From Oegoconia quadripuncta (lineage: Eukaryota > Arthropoda > Insecta > Lepidoptera > Autostichidae): a stretch of DNA of 64,000 nt. Below are positions 1-11,416 of the stretch, in pieces. Under the pieces are notes generated by a model. The model made no database searches. It was not told the origin of the DNA and saw nothing but the letters and a program-made list of their open reading frames with translations. Numbering within the stretch: position 1 is the first letter of the stretch; each line of letters starts with the position of its first letter. Location: contig OX438744.1 of the NCBI GenBank assembly GCA_949316235.1, positions 186,001 to 250,000 of the forward strand. Direction: 5' to 3'. Position numbers and translations under genes: made by a program.

Positions 1-1
1 A

Positions 2-2077
2 GTTCTTCCTTCTCTATCAAAAATATTGGAACGTATTATGAATAAGAGATTAGTTAGCTACTTGGAGGATCACAATATACTATCACAATCACAATTTGGT
101 TTTAGATCTGGTAAATCAACTGCGGATGCCGTACATGAACTTACAAACTATATAGTTACAAAATTGGATAACAAACAGAAGATGTTAGTGATTTTTTTGG
201 ATCTGGCTAAGGCTTTCGACACAGTCTCGGTTTCCATTCTATTGGGGAAGCTTGAGAGTTTGGGAGTAAGAGATACACAGCTATGTCTTTTTGAGGACTA
301 CTTAAAAGACCGAACTCAACAGGTAAGGGTGGGAACATATGTTAGTGATGAGCTGCCTATAACCCACGGTGTCCCGCAGGGTAGCATAATGGGCCCAACG
401 CTGTTCTCAATTTATATAAATGGACTCTGTAACCTTACCTTACCAAATGGAAAAATAATAACTTTCGCCGATGATACTGCACTGCTTTTCAGTGCCGACT
501 CGTGGGAGCTTACCTATGCCTATGCACAGTTAGGGTTCAACATAGTATCAAAATGGCTCCAAGCACATATACTTACGTTAAATGTAGAAAAAACGAAGTA
601 CATTTCTTTCACGATCAGAAATTCCGATACTCCTGAATACCTGCCTTTCTCTATTACAGCACACTCTTGCTCTCAATCCGATGTCTCCTCTTGTTCTTGT
701 CCAAAACTCCAAAGAGCATCTACCATTAAATATCTTGGTGTCATAATTGATGGAAATCTCAGCTTCAAATCCCATGTTGACCAATTAGCTGCCAGAACAC
801 GCAAACTAATCTTTATTTTCAAACAATTGCGACATGTGGCTGATTCAAACATTATTAAATCGGTGTATTTTGCCCTTTGCCAGTCAATATTGATCTACTG
901 TATCACCTCTTGGGGTGGCGCCCCCAAATCGTATCTGCTTAAACTAGAACGCGCCCAAAGAGCAGTCCTCAAGGTTGGATCATTTTTGCCTTTTCGGTTT
1001 CCTACTGTGGACCTATACAAAAAATGTGAGGTATTGACAGTCAGACAATTATTTGTATTATACAGGGCGTCCCAAAGTTATGGGACATGAAGGGGAAGTA
1101 CCTTAAATATCGTAGATAGTGAATTTTGCTCAAAGAAGACTTTATGTTATTTTTAAAAGTTAGTAATTCTGCATTCATAGATTTTCTAAAAATTATTTGC
1201 TTCGGCTGGGAATCGAACCGACTCAAATGTGAAAAAAAAAACACCCTACTTTTATGATGCCAATCGAAAGAATAGCTAAAAAATAATAACTCTGCCTAAG
1301 TAACATAGTATTTTAAAAGAAAGGAACAACGTGAAATTAATCTTTTAATCATTTATTTTATTGAAATACAAGTTTTATCATTTCATCTACATCTAAACTA
1401 TGTTAGTACCTATTTTATGAAGTGGGTACTTATTTACGAATAATCAATGCTATCTTTGGAATGATAATATCGCTACTTTTCGAACGTCGTCGGCAATAAA
1501 TAACTTTCTTGAAATTTGACTCAATCATTTTATGTTGTTCCTTTCTTTTAAAATACTATGTTACTTAGGCAGAGTTATTATTTTTTAGCTATTCTTTCGA
1601 TTGGCATCATAAAAGTAGGGTGTTTTTTTTTTCACATTTAAGTCGGTTCGATTCCCAGCCGAAGCAAGTAATTTTTAGAAAATCTATGAATGCAGAATTA
1701 CTAACTTTTAAAAATAACATAAAGTCTTCTTTGAGCAAAATTCACTATCTACGATATTTAAGGTACTTCCCCTTCATGTCCCATAACTTTGGGACGCCCT
1801 GTATACTGTCTTAAGGAAACACTCCCAACTGACGTTTGACCCAGATGTGCTTAAAAAACGAAAGAAGAATATTGTGTGTTCGCCATCTCTTCAAAATACT
1901 TCGTACTCCCAAAGGTTCTTTTGTTTCTTAGGTGGTTTTCTTTATAATAGGATAAACACTGCGCTATCATCGAATGTGTACCCTTCTACATCTGAAAGCT
2001 GTAAAAAAATGGTGTCCAAATGGCTCCAAAAATTTGACTATAATGAAACTGAAAGTCTTATGGATCCTCTCGCATAA
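2..2077 (+). pseudogene. Non-LTR retrotransposon reverse transcriptase, split by a DNA transposon
   Basis: This is the C-terminal part of a LINE ORF2; its reverse transcriptase would copy the element's RNA at a nicked target. The reading frame is already open at base 2, so the N-terminal part lies left of the window. Counting from the ATG at 38 region (codon series from base 26), the RT shows FGFRSGKS (24-31), the FLDLAKAFD palm motif (57-65), HGVPQGS (114-120) and the catalytic FADD (147-150). The frame runs to about 1060, is interrupted by a 739-bp inverted-repeat element, and resumes at 1804 to a stop at 2075-2077. Removing the insert and one TA copy keeps the frame. The architecture resembles the CR1/jockey group; the clade is inferred. 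The downstream part (1847-2077) is the usual short LINE tail after the thumb. The copy cannot make full-length protein because of the insertion. Confidence 0.88.
1063..1801. mobile_element. Foldback DNA transposon (long-TIR MITE), TA target duplication
   Basis: The element begins CAGGGCGTCCC and ends with the reverse complement GGGACGCCCTG. Its arms (about 1063-1330 and 1534-1801) are nearly perfect inverted repeats of about 265 bp around a 200-bp centre. It is flanked by TA at 1061-1062 and 1802-1803. The TA duplication and terminal motif suggest a Tc1/mariner-type origin, but no transposase is present, so the class is inferred. Each arm carries a tRNA-like string, GGTTCGATTCCC in one orientation (about 1646-1660). 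It is inserted in the LINE RT gene. Confidence 0.85.
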
Positions 2078-2080
2078 CAT

Positions 2081-2113
2081 ACGCACACACACTTACACGC
2101 ATATGCACACACT

Positions 2114-2206
<93 letters not shown>

Positions 2207-2246
2207 ATACACACACACGCACTCTCTCACACACACACACACACTA
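2081..2246. repeat. (CA)n microsatellite
   Basis: An almost pure CA dinucleotide array follows directly on the LINE stop codon, with a few interruptions (CTCATA near 2205 and CTCTCT near 2222). It could be part of the LINE 3' region or a later expansion. Confidence 0.95.
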
Positions 2247-2797
2247 TTATAATATTATGTATAAATATATATATATACTTATATATTTACTTATATATAT
2301 CAACATATATCTATTTTTTACTACTAACGCTAACAGGTTAGAAATTAATTACTTTTAAAAATTAGCTTAACTCTATAAAGTTTAAAAACATTAGTATTAT
2401 TCTTGGTTAAGTTAGCACAATCAAGATTGTAGTACAAATGTCCGAGGGGTGGGAACCTGGTGATCTGTGCCACAGGTTCATCCTATTACAGACGCCAGAT
2501 TCTCACAAATAACTTATGTCAACAAATGATTGTCAACCTCCATATTTAGTATAAACAAGTACGTTTTGTAATATTTGTGAGAATGAAAATAAATACATAC
2601 TTACTATACATACTTACTAACTATACCCAAAGCAAGCTACAGAGTTGTTAGAAAAAATTTTATTTGATTACTGATGGGTACTCTATAGCCCAAAATTATG
2701 GAAAGTTACACCACAAAAATTGCGTATTTTTACTGGACTATGTTTAGGACTAAGACAATTGGTGTAAGTGTCCAACATTCATTTACTTATTATTGTC
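2247..2797 (+). other. AT-rich sequence, probably LINE 3' UTR and flank
   Basis: TA-rich sequence follows the microsatellite. A direct repeat of ATACTTACT near 2596-2625, after AATAAA at about 2588, looks like a LINE 3' tail, so the first LINE may end near 2625. From there to about 2797 nothing is recognisable except the start of the next RT fragment. Confidence 0.35.
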
Positions 2798-3604
2798 ATT
2801 CTCAGACCACATCCATCCACTGTTGGGTTAAGGTCTCTTCTTGACAGATTATCAACCTACTGCGGGAAAAACAAGCTACATCTAAGTGTCAATAAATGCG
2901 AAAAAATAACCTTTACTAAAAAAGTAAATAAAATTAGCTTCCCATATAACTTAAATGGTAAACTTTTAGCTTCAGAAAATGTAATAAAAGATCTAGGTAT
3001 ATTTTTGGACGGTCAGTTGTATTTACAAGGTCATATTGAATCCATGGTGAATAAAGCTTTTAGTATGTACGGCTTTGTTATGAGGACATGCAAGGAGTTT
3101 AGACGTCCGGAAACCTACATTCATCTTTTCAATACTTTACTTAGACCATATCTCGAATATGGTTCTCAGGTCTGGAATCCTCTCTATTAATGAGATATTG
3201 ATCAGATTGAGTTAGTGCAAAAAAAGTTACTTCGTGCAACCCACTATAGATGCCACCGATCAAAACTATTGTATAGTAATCTGCTAACCAAGTTTTCACT
3301 ATTGTCACTCGATGCCAGACGCACGCTAATAGATTCTATGACTCTTCTCAACATATGTAACAGCCGATTAGATTGTTGCGGATTGAATGGTCGCTTGGCC
3401 TATCGGGTTCCTAGTAAGGGCCAACGCTTATTGAATCTTCACAAAATATTCCTTAGTACTCCATGTAGGACAAATGCTGGTGTGAGATGTCCTCTAAGAC
3501 GCTTAGTAAACACGTATAATGAACATTTTTTAGATTTCGACAGATTTTCATTATCATATCACAGATTTAGGAGTTCTGTTATTGGAGAGTTATTGCGCGG
3601 GTAA
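2798..3604 (+). pseudogene. Truncated jockey-like reverse transcriptase, C-terminal part
   Basis: This is a LINE RT fragment that starts downstream of the catalytic palm. It begins around RSLLDRLSTYCGKNKLHLS, the helix after the missing YADD box, and continues through KDLGIFLDGQ, NKAFSMYGFVMR and RPYLEYGSQVWNPLY, the usual thumb and connection landmarks. Two consecutive stops (TAA TGA, 3188-3193) interrupt it in an otherwise continuous frame. After that it reads DQIELVQKKLLRATHY and runs to a stop at 3602-3604. The lesion looks like compensating indels. Bases 3605-3827 are a 3' UTR ending in an AATAAATAAATATATAAA tail. The copy is 5' truncated as is usual for LINEs and is dead. Confidence 0.8.
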
Positions 3605-4015
3605 TATTTATATTGTTTGGTTTGTGTAGCAGCACATTGTAACGTTGTAATGATACGGATGTACTTATTGCAAACTTCATAACTTGTAAGTTTTGTGAAA
3701 TACTGTGTTACTTACCTTGTGGATAATGTCGTGGACTGTGTATATACTCAATACCTACAGAAACTGTTAATAATGTAACTATGTACACTGTTGTTAACTG
3801 TCCCAAATAAATAAATATATAAATCCTCTTTAACGCCAACTCTCACGGTTCTGTGCCAGCTGTAAGTATATCATCAAATACCATCCAAAGATGATATTTA
3901 ATCCATACCATCAAATGATATCATCAAATGTTTGCTGTCGTTGGACCAAAATGGACCGGGAGGCGGTTTGTCCATAGATCTTATCGCTCCTCTTGGCTTT
4001 ACTGCCTTATCTATA

Positions 4016-4366
4016 CAGGGTGTCCCTGGAAGTATGGATCAAATCGAACAGGGGCATGGGGAAGGTCATTCTCAAAGTTAAGCTGAAAAAAAAAAAATTA
4101 AAAAAAAATATAAAAAAAATAAAAAAAAAATAAGAAAAAAAAATTAATTAATTATTTTTAATTAAAAAATTAAGCTGATAGCTTTGCTAGTTTTCTTTTA
4201 AAAAATTTTTTTGTATAAGCACTATTCGATAATATGAAAATGTAAAAAATTGATCATAACTTTTGAACCGTCAAAAATGGCACCGACATTCATAGGGTTA
4301 AAAAGTTTGGGAATGACCTTCCCCATGCCCCTGTTCGATTTGATCCATACTTCCAGGGACACCCTG
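4016..4366. mobile_element. Foldback MITE with 56-bp perfect TIRs, TA target duplication
   Basis: The termini read CAGGGTGTCCCTGGAAGTAT and its exact reverse complement. The arms are identical for 56 bp (4016-4071 against 4311-4366). TA flanks both sides (4014-4015, 4367-4368). The centre is A-rich with long A/T runs and codes for nothing. It shares the CAGGGYGTCCC end with the element at 1063-1801, so both probably used related transposases. Confidence 0.85.
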
Positions 4367-4370
4367 TATA

Positions 4371-5040
4371 AGTATTTTAAAGCGAGCGCTTTACAGTATA
4401 TCAGTAGCAGAAGTTTCACATATTGCAGTTCGACGGTTCCATTGATAAAGAGCTATAACCGCGGGTGTCGTTTGTCAACAAGGCTCGTAACGTATGGAGC
4501 CTCAATAGAGCTCGCCACATAAATCCCCCGCACAAGGAAATATTGCCCCTGTCCGAGACCGTTCCGTTTCAGTCCAGTAGCTCGAGCGGCGATATCGAGG
4601 CGCGGCTCTACAGCACGTCCGTTCCGCTCCACTCGAAGCGCTTGAAGTGACAATGTACACGGTCGAGATGATATTTGAACATTATGAAACAACACACCGG
4701 ATAACCTACGAGTTACCTCGAATAAAAAACTTGTATTGGCACCAAATGCGCCCCTTAACAGCCCGAAGGGAGGCAGGCTCATGATGATGGTAATTCGTTC
4801 ATATTATCGACCCTATTATGTCGAATTAATGAGTTGGGTTTAATTAATGATATTAGCAAAAACATACTAAATGAGAGAAAAACGAAGGGCCCCGGAACAA
4901 ACGTTAACGTCATAGGTAGAACAATCAGGTCATCGCTTTGTTTCAGGGTACACAGAAGGTAAGCGACGTTGCTACGTTGTATGGCCAGATTTATGCGCTG
5001 GGTCAGGTAACTGCCAGGTTGGGTTTAGGATTATAACGGA
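4371..5040. other. Unassigned sequence
   Basis: Mixed-composition sequence. Small open frames on both strands at 4453-4782 show no recognisable motif. The string near 4756-4785 resembles the end of a LINE tail but I could not support it. Confidence 0.3.
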
Positions 5041-6010
5041 TGAGTTTTTTGATCGTATAGAAAAAAATAGGATATATTAGGTAAGTGTAATAGAAGGTAA
5101 GGCAATGGGAGTACCGCAAGGAGTTCCCCAAAGATCCAGGTGTGGACCTGTCTGCTACTTGATGCATGTCAATAGTCTATGCCAAACAATTACTCATTGC
5201 TCAAAATACGTGTCTGCCGATCACCTCTGCGCCCTGCGGGCTGGATCCAACATAGACGAAGTTAGTCGGGTCGTACAACAAGACACCAATAACGTCGTAG
5301 AGGGTCTCATGATAATGGTATCATATTGAATGCCGAAAAGACTAAATTGCTGATCATTCACTCCCTCTACTCCCACTCACCTGATGTGCCATGTAAGCTG
5401 ATAGCACGTAGTTTCAACAACAACAATCTTAAGAGCTGCGTTTGTAGGCCTATAGGGAGAGTACCATGTCTGACTTACCTTGGTATTATATAATTGTCGA
5501 AAATTTTAGCTGGACATCACCACCCACCACATAGACTATATTTGTAATAAGTTGAGAATGCTATTGGGGTAAATTTTATCACCTACGTTTTAAAGTCCCA
5601 GCTAATGTTTTAAAATGTTTGTATTTAACGTTGGTTGATTCGATGGTGAGCTATGCTCTCGATTGCTAATGGTCTTGCATTTAAAACGCATATAGAAAAA
5701 ATAGAATCACTTCAAATGCGGTTTCTAAAACTATTGGTAAATAAGAAAACTAGAAAGAATTGTAACGGGAATTATAAAATTTTGTACAAGATTTGTAATG
5801 TCCTACCGGATAGTTAAAATGTAAATATCTTATTACTCTTAATAACCACGGCAATTGGGAGCTCAAAGCTCTGAAACTTCATAACCAAGGAACGAGGATG
5901 TAACTTGTCTCTACAGCAAACGCTACAAATTCTACTTAAAAGGTACAAAACGTCCTCAGCGTAATGATCCCTTACAAAGTCGTTAATGTACAAAGTGAGG
6001 AGTACCAATA
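5041..6010 (+). pseudogene. Heavily decayed non-LTR reverse transcriptase
   Basis: Pieces of an RT can be read across several frames. MGVPQGVPQRSRCGP at 5105 corresponds to the GVPQGS...GP box. SADHLCALRAGS at about 5215 sits where FADDT should be, with the second catalytic aspartate replaced by H. NAEKTKLLIIHS follows at about 5330, a YLGII-like box near 5480, HIDYICNKLRMLLG at about 5530 and IEKIESLQMRFLKLL at about 5690. Stops and shifts separate the blocks. The order and spacing are those of a jockey-like RT. The last 200 bp are less certain. It is not functional. Confidence 0.65.
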
Positions 6011-6977
6011 CGGGAAATATAATTAAGTAGCAGAAAGCGCTTGCATCGCGAGTGGTCGCTCTGCTGTATTAGGGTTACCAGAGCTGCGAACTTGTATTTT
6101 CCCGAACATTTTCAGTAGTCGAGTTTCGAATTTGTACGAAATGTTTGATTGAACACGAAAACTATACAAAATTATTAAAAATTTAATTGAAATAAGTTAC
6201 TAATCAGTACTCATTACTTAAGTAAAAAAATATAGTTGTCTGGAAGAGATTGTTCCAAGCGATTAGACAACAGCTATTCCAAATTTCAATTGTCTAGGCT
6301 AAAGAGTTTGTCAAATAAATGTGACAGACAGAAACCGAGCCGGTTCCAAAGCGTTTTTTATTGTTAATTTTGTTACGCAATATTAAATTTACGATTATAC
6401 GGTCTTCTACGATGCATACACCTAATAGCTCCAGGAAGTCTCATTCTGGTCTGTGACAACCCTAGCGATACGCTGCAAATGTGCCGGGTCCCGCGCTCCC
6501 CGTATCCGCTTTCACGGGCCACCGACCCCGCCCCGCCCGCGCCCCGCACCCGCCCCGCTTCACTCCGATAAAGAATCCTTTCAATAGAATGTTGTAAAAA
6601 TTCATCTGTTCTACAAGTTCGTATACCGTGATACCTACCAATAGTGGAGCTGCAATAAGAGATCTTTCATTCGACGCGAGCACAGTTTTCTATTGAATGC
6701 GAATCTGCTTTTCAGTCGCTCTGAATAACTGATCTTTAATTTAGAATCAGGTTTAGTAGCCGGAGCGTGTTTGATAACCAATACTGGGAGCAGGGGCTAA
6801 ATAAAGATATAATAATAGAGCGAGCATCGTGTTGCTTTGCTTTTCGCAGTCCCAACGCGCTAACTTTTGTAGGAGAGAACTTACATATTAAATAACAGAT
6901 TCATAAAATAAACGTGGGTAAAATGGTATAACCAAGTGTTCTTCTATGCAAAGAAGCCGGTTGGATGGGTCACCACC
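6011..6977. other. Unassigned AT-rich sequence with one GC-rich islet
   Basis: No gene or repeat recognised apart from the GC-rich islet at 6480-6562. Open frames here are short and motif-free. Confidence 0.3.
6480..6562. other. GC-rich islet with CCCCGCCC clusters
   Basis: A run of C-rich blocks (CCCCGCCCCGCCCGCGCCCC near 6527-6546) sits in AT-rich surroundings. It could form GC boxes or, on the minus strand, a G-quadruplex. No gene start is visible next to it. Confidence 0.4.
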
Positions 6978-7112
6978 ATTTATTTATTTATTTATTTATT
7001 TATCATTTATTGCACACAAGAAAAAAAGACATACAGATACAACATAATAGAGACGACACAACAGGTTCTGCTTATTTCTACAATGAAATTTCTTCCAGCA
7101 GACCTACGAAAG
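6978..7112 (-). mobile_element. LINE or SINE 3' tail fragment
   Basis: This is the reverse complement of the segment at 12167-12320. Both share CTGGAAGAAATTTCATTGTA, AAGCAGAACCTGTTGTGTCG and a TTGTGTGCAATAAATGATAA end followed by an (ATTT)n/(AAAT)n tail. That places the 3' end of the parent element at the left here. Confidence 0.7.
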
Positions 7113-9949
7113 AGAGATATGACTGGAAGAGGCAGATAAGACGTGCACAATCTAAAAAATGGATAAATATGATAGATAAAAAAACCGTCTATTGGCAATC
7201 AGTGAAATTATTGGAACGTGAGTTATTATTTCCCAGTCCTTAGAGGTGACAGCACATCCGTGCCCCTGTGTGGAGAAAAAGGGCAGATTTTCCACCGGGC
7301 TCAACAGTTTTTATTTTTTTATTTATATATGCAATTATTTTTTTATTTATACATTGGTCGACTAAATAATGATACCCTCACACCTATATTTGAAAAAGTG
7401 TCGACGTAAATACTAAACGTTATGAATCATAATATAACTAGATGCAATTTGCGAGCTTCGTGTAACGTTACGTTACAGATGAACGCGCGTTGGAGACAAT
7501 CTCGCGGTCGACCGGCTCCGGGTCACAGCGGCCGCACTCGCTGGACGGACATCTCATATATCATAGGATTTGTGCCGCGTTTCCTTCAACTTTACTATGT
7601 AGTTTTGGGGAAGCTTTTATGGATATATATGGTATTTTGGATCTTCTCGTAATACAGTATGGTATCTATAATATTGTAGAGAACTTGTTTTGTGGTTGTA
7701 CACTACAATTTTGTTTATAATAATAATAAAAATCACCGAACATTCCGACGCGACAAGCAATGCTGCAGTACTCAAATTGTAGGCGCTTTGGTTCTTTGAA
7801 AAATACAAAATTTCCGACCTACACAATCATATGTGGATCAGGTCTAATAAATGAAGGCCTTATACTATAATAGCGGTAAATTAGCGACGAAATTTATAAT
7901 TTGGACTGTCGTATGACTTTCATAATACGCGCTTTGTTAAAGGTGACGCTGATATCGCCGAAAATGGCGCGGTGACGTTTACAGTATTGATTACCTATTA
8001 TCACCGATGTTTGAAAGAATCCGATGAGTCGTTATTTAATAAGAAGTTGGTCATGGAATTTGAGCAGGAGGAATTGTAGACTACTCTGGCCGAATCCGAT
8101 AGATTGCATGCGAGGGCCAAGTTGGATGGCATGAGGGGCATGCAAATGTTTACTCTTCACCGGTAAGCATCTTAGGTTCCATGATCATAATTAAATGTTA
8201 TCATTTATGGGCGGGTTAGTGGTCTGTAATTGCCACCTTAAAGATTTAAGATAATCGGGCTCGTGTTCCATCAGTGACAGACTGCTACCTCATTCTATTA
8301 AATTCTAGTATCATTCTGTTATACTATTCGTCTTTAGTAGTTTAATAATGTCATCGAAACAGAAACATAAGTAATGCAATAAATTATTTGAGTTTGAGTT
8401 TAATTTATCGCAATTGCCCGAATCACCCAATGCCACGAGACGTTTGGTCGCTAGCAACGCCCGCGTTTCACCGACACATATAAATTGTGATATGTCGATT
8501 CGAGTCAATACATTAATTATTCAAATAATAATAAATAGCTGATATATCACCAATCATGTCCGATGGGTATATGTACTTACAATTACGAAATACGTATCAT
8601 CTGTTCGGTAATGTAGAGTTATTGTGCTGCAAATAACAGTCCACAATCACCGCGGCTGGCACCAACAGCACATTGGGAAAAGAATGCATCCAATAAAAAT
8701 CGGAACAATCTGCAAAGATGGGAGGGAGTCAGGGGGGAAGGGGGGGTGGACGAGTTATTGCCTCATAATTTATCCTTCACAAATGAAACATTCGCCCCGC
8801 GGTGCTACGTGGTTCACGATTTCCAACGATCAACATCCCCCGGTTCGATACGGACAAAAATCAAAGCCTCAATACGATTGGCGATATGAAACTGAGTCAT
8901 TTTATTGAAACATTACATGAACTTTTACTGTTGTAGACAGACTAGTCTGCTCGTGTACCGAGTGGTAAAGCGCGCGCCTGCTGGTGCATTCTCATAAACA
9001 TTCCTGTCGGGACGTCGCTCGCTGTGACTCGTAACAATAACTCGGGGTTTATTGCATCCCCGCGCCCGCGCCCCGCGCCCCGCTATCAGCCTCCTATTGT
9101 CATCCTCAGACTTAATGAAAAGTTTTGATCGTGCTGATCGTTCCCAGCTCTCTAGTTCCCGTCCACTCTAACCGTCCGATACATATAGACAGGTCGATCG
9201 ACTACTACACTACTCCCGCTGCTGTTATGTTAGAAATCCGGGCCGAGGTTGTATATGTGATTTATTGCTCAGATTTATGTTCCACACACAACGGCGCGAG
9301 AGGAAGATGTCCAATCTGCACAGCGCAAACAACACTATGTAAATTAAATTCAAAAAAATGTACTTCCACTTTTGCAATGTTTGTTTGCGCAGTTTTACGG
9401 CATGCCACGATAAGAGACAGCATTGCCTGAACCCATATGCACCTGATCCTGATATTTATCAACACAAATTCACCAACCATTGAGGTGAGGCCAAGGATTA
9501 AAACGCGATTAACGTCCGTTATGATTAAACTGTAATGTGACCGCGTGCAGCAGAGGTTACGTAATAATTTAGGTGAGCTCGGGTCGGTGCAAGGTATTGA
9601 TATCATAGCTATATGTATAACGTAGGTACAGCGCACACAGGACGTATTTGCGGGAGACAGTGCATTCAATCTCGGGCGAACGGATCGAATATCGACAGGC
9701 GATTACTCTCTGCGGTGTGGTCCAAGTGACAAAAGGACGCTACCTATAACCTGTAGCCTTTTATCTGTCCCTAACCACTGTTGGACTCTCACCTTCTTCA
9801 ACGACACTACACGCTTCCACATTCATCCAACCTCTTGCGGCCACCTTCTGGTTTGTCGTTCCACGTTTTACACACGAGGTCACATTACCACAGTAATCGT
9901 ATTAAAATCAATCTAATCCACTATTTGTTGACAACTTGCGTTTTCGATT
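7113..9949. other. Long unassigned stretch
   Basis: No coding motif or convincing repeat structure found. Open frames such as 8624-8908 (+) and 9262-9669 (-) show no domain-like pattern. A small motif near 8370-8395 (AATGCAATAAATTATTTGAG) recurs in diverged form at about 36274. A GC islet lies at 9056-9083. Confidence 0.3.
9056..9083. other. GC-rich islet
   Basis: Repeated CGCGCCC/CGCCCC units in a sharp GC spike, similar in character to the islet at 6480-6562. Function unknown. Confidence 0.35.
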
Positions 9950-10150
9950 AGCGATGTTAAGCAGAAACCTGGTGCAGTAAGTCCTTGGATGTGTGACCAC
10001 TGGTAGCATTATAATACGAGTGTTACCGTGCTTCAGACGGACTTAGACCTGCACAAATCCGTCCATCGGCTCTGGGCCATTACATGCGAGTCATTCCGGA
10101 GGCTGGATCCCAACCAGTGGAGACGCAATGTTGTTGATGATGATAATTTT
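9950..10150 (+). mobile_element. 5S-rRNA-derived SINE, copy 1
   Basis: The head contains GTTAAGCA (9956-9963) and, 17 bases later, GTCCTTGGATGTGTGACCAC (9981-10000). In 5S rRNA these correspond to the A box and the C box of the internal RNA polymerase III promoter, at nearly the same spacing. The body runs through GTGTTACCGTGCTTC and ends in a TGTTGATGATGATAA tail near 10130-10146. The 5S gene 5' half is missing and the 3' end is not 5S, so this is a SINE and not a 5S gene. Three further copies lie at 21925, 34195 and 49418. Confidence 0.65.
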
Positions 10151-10589
10151 TTTTAACACAAATCAATAAACTTCTTGTACCTTCTGAATGTACCTATTAT
10201 TTACATTAAATTTCGAAAGCTAAATTGAATTTATAAACAACACGTATTTTGGATTTCGGACTGTCTGTCGCTATCTCCCTTGCATTGCGCTGAGGTTTAA
10301 ACAAATATAGGTTAGCTTAGTCAAGTTTGGCAAACACGATGGGTAATTTTGAATCCCCTCTAGAGCTCCGGGCTATCCCCTGGTGACGGCGCTGATGCAC
10401 TGTGATTGGTTATGAACGCTCACTTTGGTCACAATGGAAAAAACAAGACAATATGCATACATCCAGCTAAGAAATAGATTCGGCTAGGATTAAACTGACT
10501 CTTTCCGAGAGTAGAACTACGAACCAAGGGAGTACATTACTTACTACATTGGACTATTTAATAAATCCTTTTTTTAGGATGTGTACACG

Positions 10590-10645
10590 CTGGACCTCCA
10601 TCATATTGGATGTTAAGCGAAGATGAGCCGAAGGTAAATCTATCT
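10590..10645 (-). mobile_element. SINE family B, short 3' fragment
   Basis: GGATGTTAAGCGAAGATGAG and CCGAAGGT match the reverse-complement 3' end of SINE B seen intact at 50441-50767. It is too short to define ends. Confidence 0.45.
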
Positions 10646-10654
10646 CATCTAACT

Positions 10655-11013
10655 AATATTATAAACGCGAAAGTTTAGATGTTTGTTTTGTCGGGATTGC
10701 GTTGGAGGTGTTAATCAAACGACGGTTCGATGATCACTCTCTGTTTATTGTATTAAAACTTAAATATATAGTCTTACAATATGAGGGGGTGTACTCATAT
10801 ACTACAGTTTATTTGTTTGTTAGTTGCTTTATCACGGCGAAACGGATGAACGAATTTGGATGAACTTTGGTGTATAGGCAGAATATACCCTTGAATTAAA
10901 ACATAGTATATTTTTAATCCCGATAAAGTGAGTAGTTCCCCCGGGATAAACCAATTTCCGCGATAAAGTTATACCACACACGCAAAGCCGCGGGCGGTAA
11001 GTTAGTGTTATAT
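10655..11013 (+). mobile_element. Helitron-like non-autonomous element, copy 1
   Basis: It starts with CTAATATTATAAACGCGAAA and ends CCGCGGGCGGTAAGTTAGT. Between them are the diagnostic lines on reading 'cggatgaacgaatttggatg' and 'ATCCCGATAAAGTGAGTAG' found in the other copies. About 125 bp near 10683-10807 do not match the other copies and may be a second insertion. Assignment to Lep1-like Helitrons is by recognition of the CTAGT-type end and remains inferred. Confidence 0.55.
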
Positions 11014-11253
11014 AAAATACGAAAGTAGAGGCTAGAGTAAACTTCTAGTACGAGACTCTATAACCAATAAATAGAGATTGCAAAGTCAACAAGCACAAAC
11101 TCTTTAGTGCAATTGCACAAAGTGAGATCGCTATTCAGGATCTGTGTGACGAGCGCGTAGGGCATTGTAAAGATTAAAGCAGCATTCCCACCGGCGCGGG
11201 CGGCAGACGGACGCCCTAATGCTAGCGTGTGTGGAGCATGTCGCACCGCTACT

Positions 11254-11254
<1 letters not shown>

Positions 11255-11319
<65 letters not shown>

Positions 11320-11321
11320 CT

Positions 11322-11403
<82 letters not shown>

Positions 11404-11416
11404 CGGTCGCTGTCGG
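11255..11416. repeat. (GGTGTC)n hexanucleotide satellite, about 25 units
   Basis: Nearly pure TGTCGG/GGTGTC repeats with one TGTCGC variant near 11317 and a degenerate right end. Because the unit is 6 bp and lacks stops, every frame on both strands is open; those open frames are not genes. Confidence 0.97.

Noticed and set aside
1974..2252. 92-codon frame rich in Thr-His
   Set aside because: Produced by the (CA)n microsatellite and out of frame with the LINE.
5814..6008. Minus-strand frame containing LYINDF
   Set aside because: The RT-like word is isolated and on the wrong strand relative to the surrounding decayed RT.
9262..9669. 135-codon minus-strand frame as a gene
   Set aside because: No motif, unusual composition, no splice or poly-A context.
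9950..10020. 5S rRNA gene
   Set aside because: Only the internal promoter region resembles 5S; the 5' and 3' thirds are missing and the downstream body is shared with other dispersed copies.
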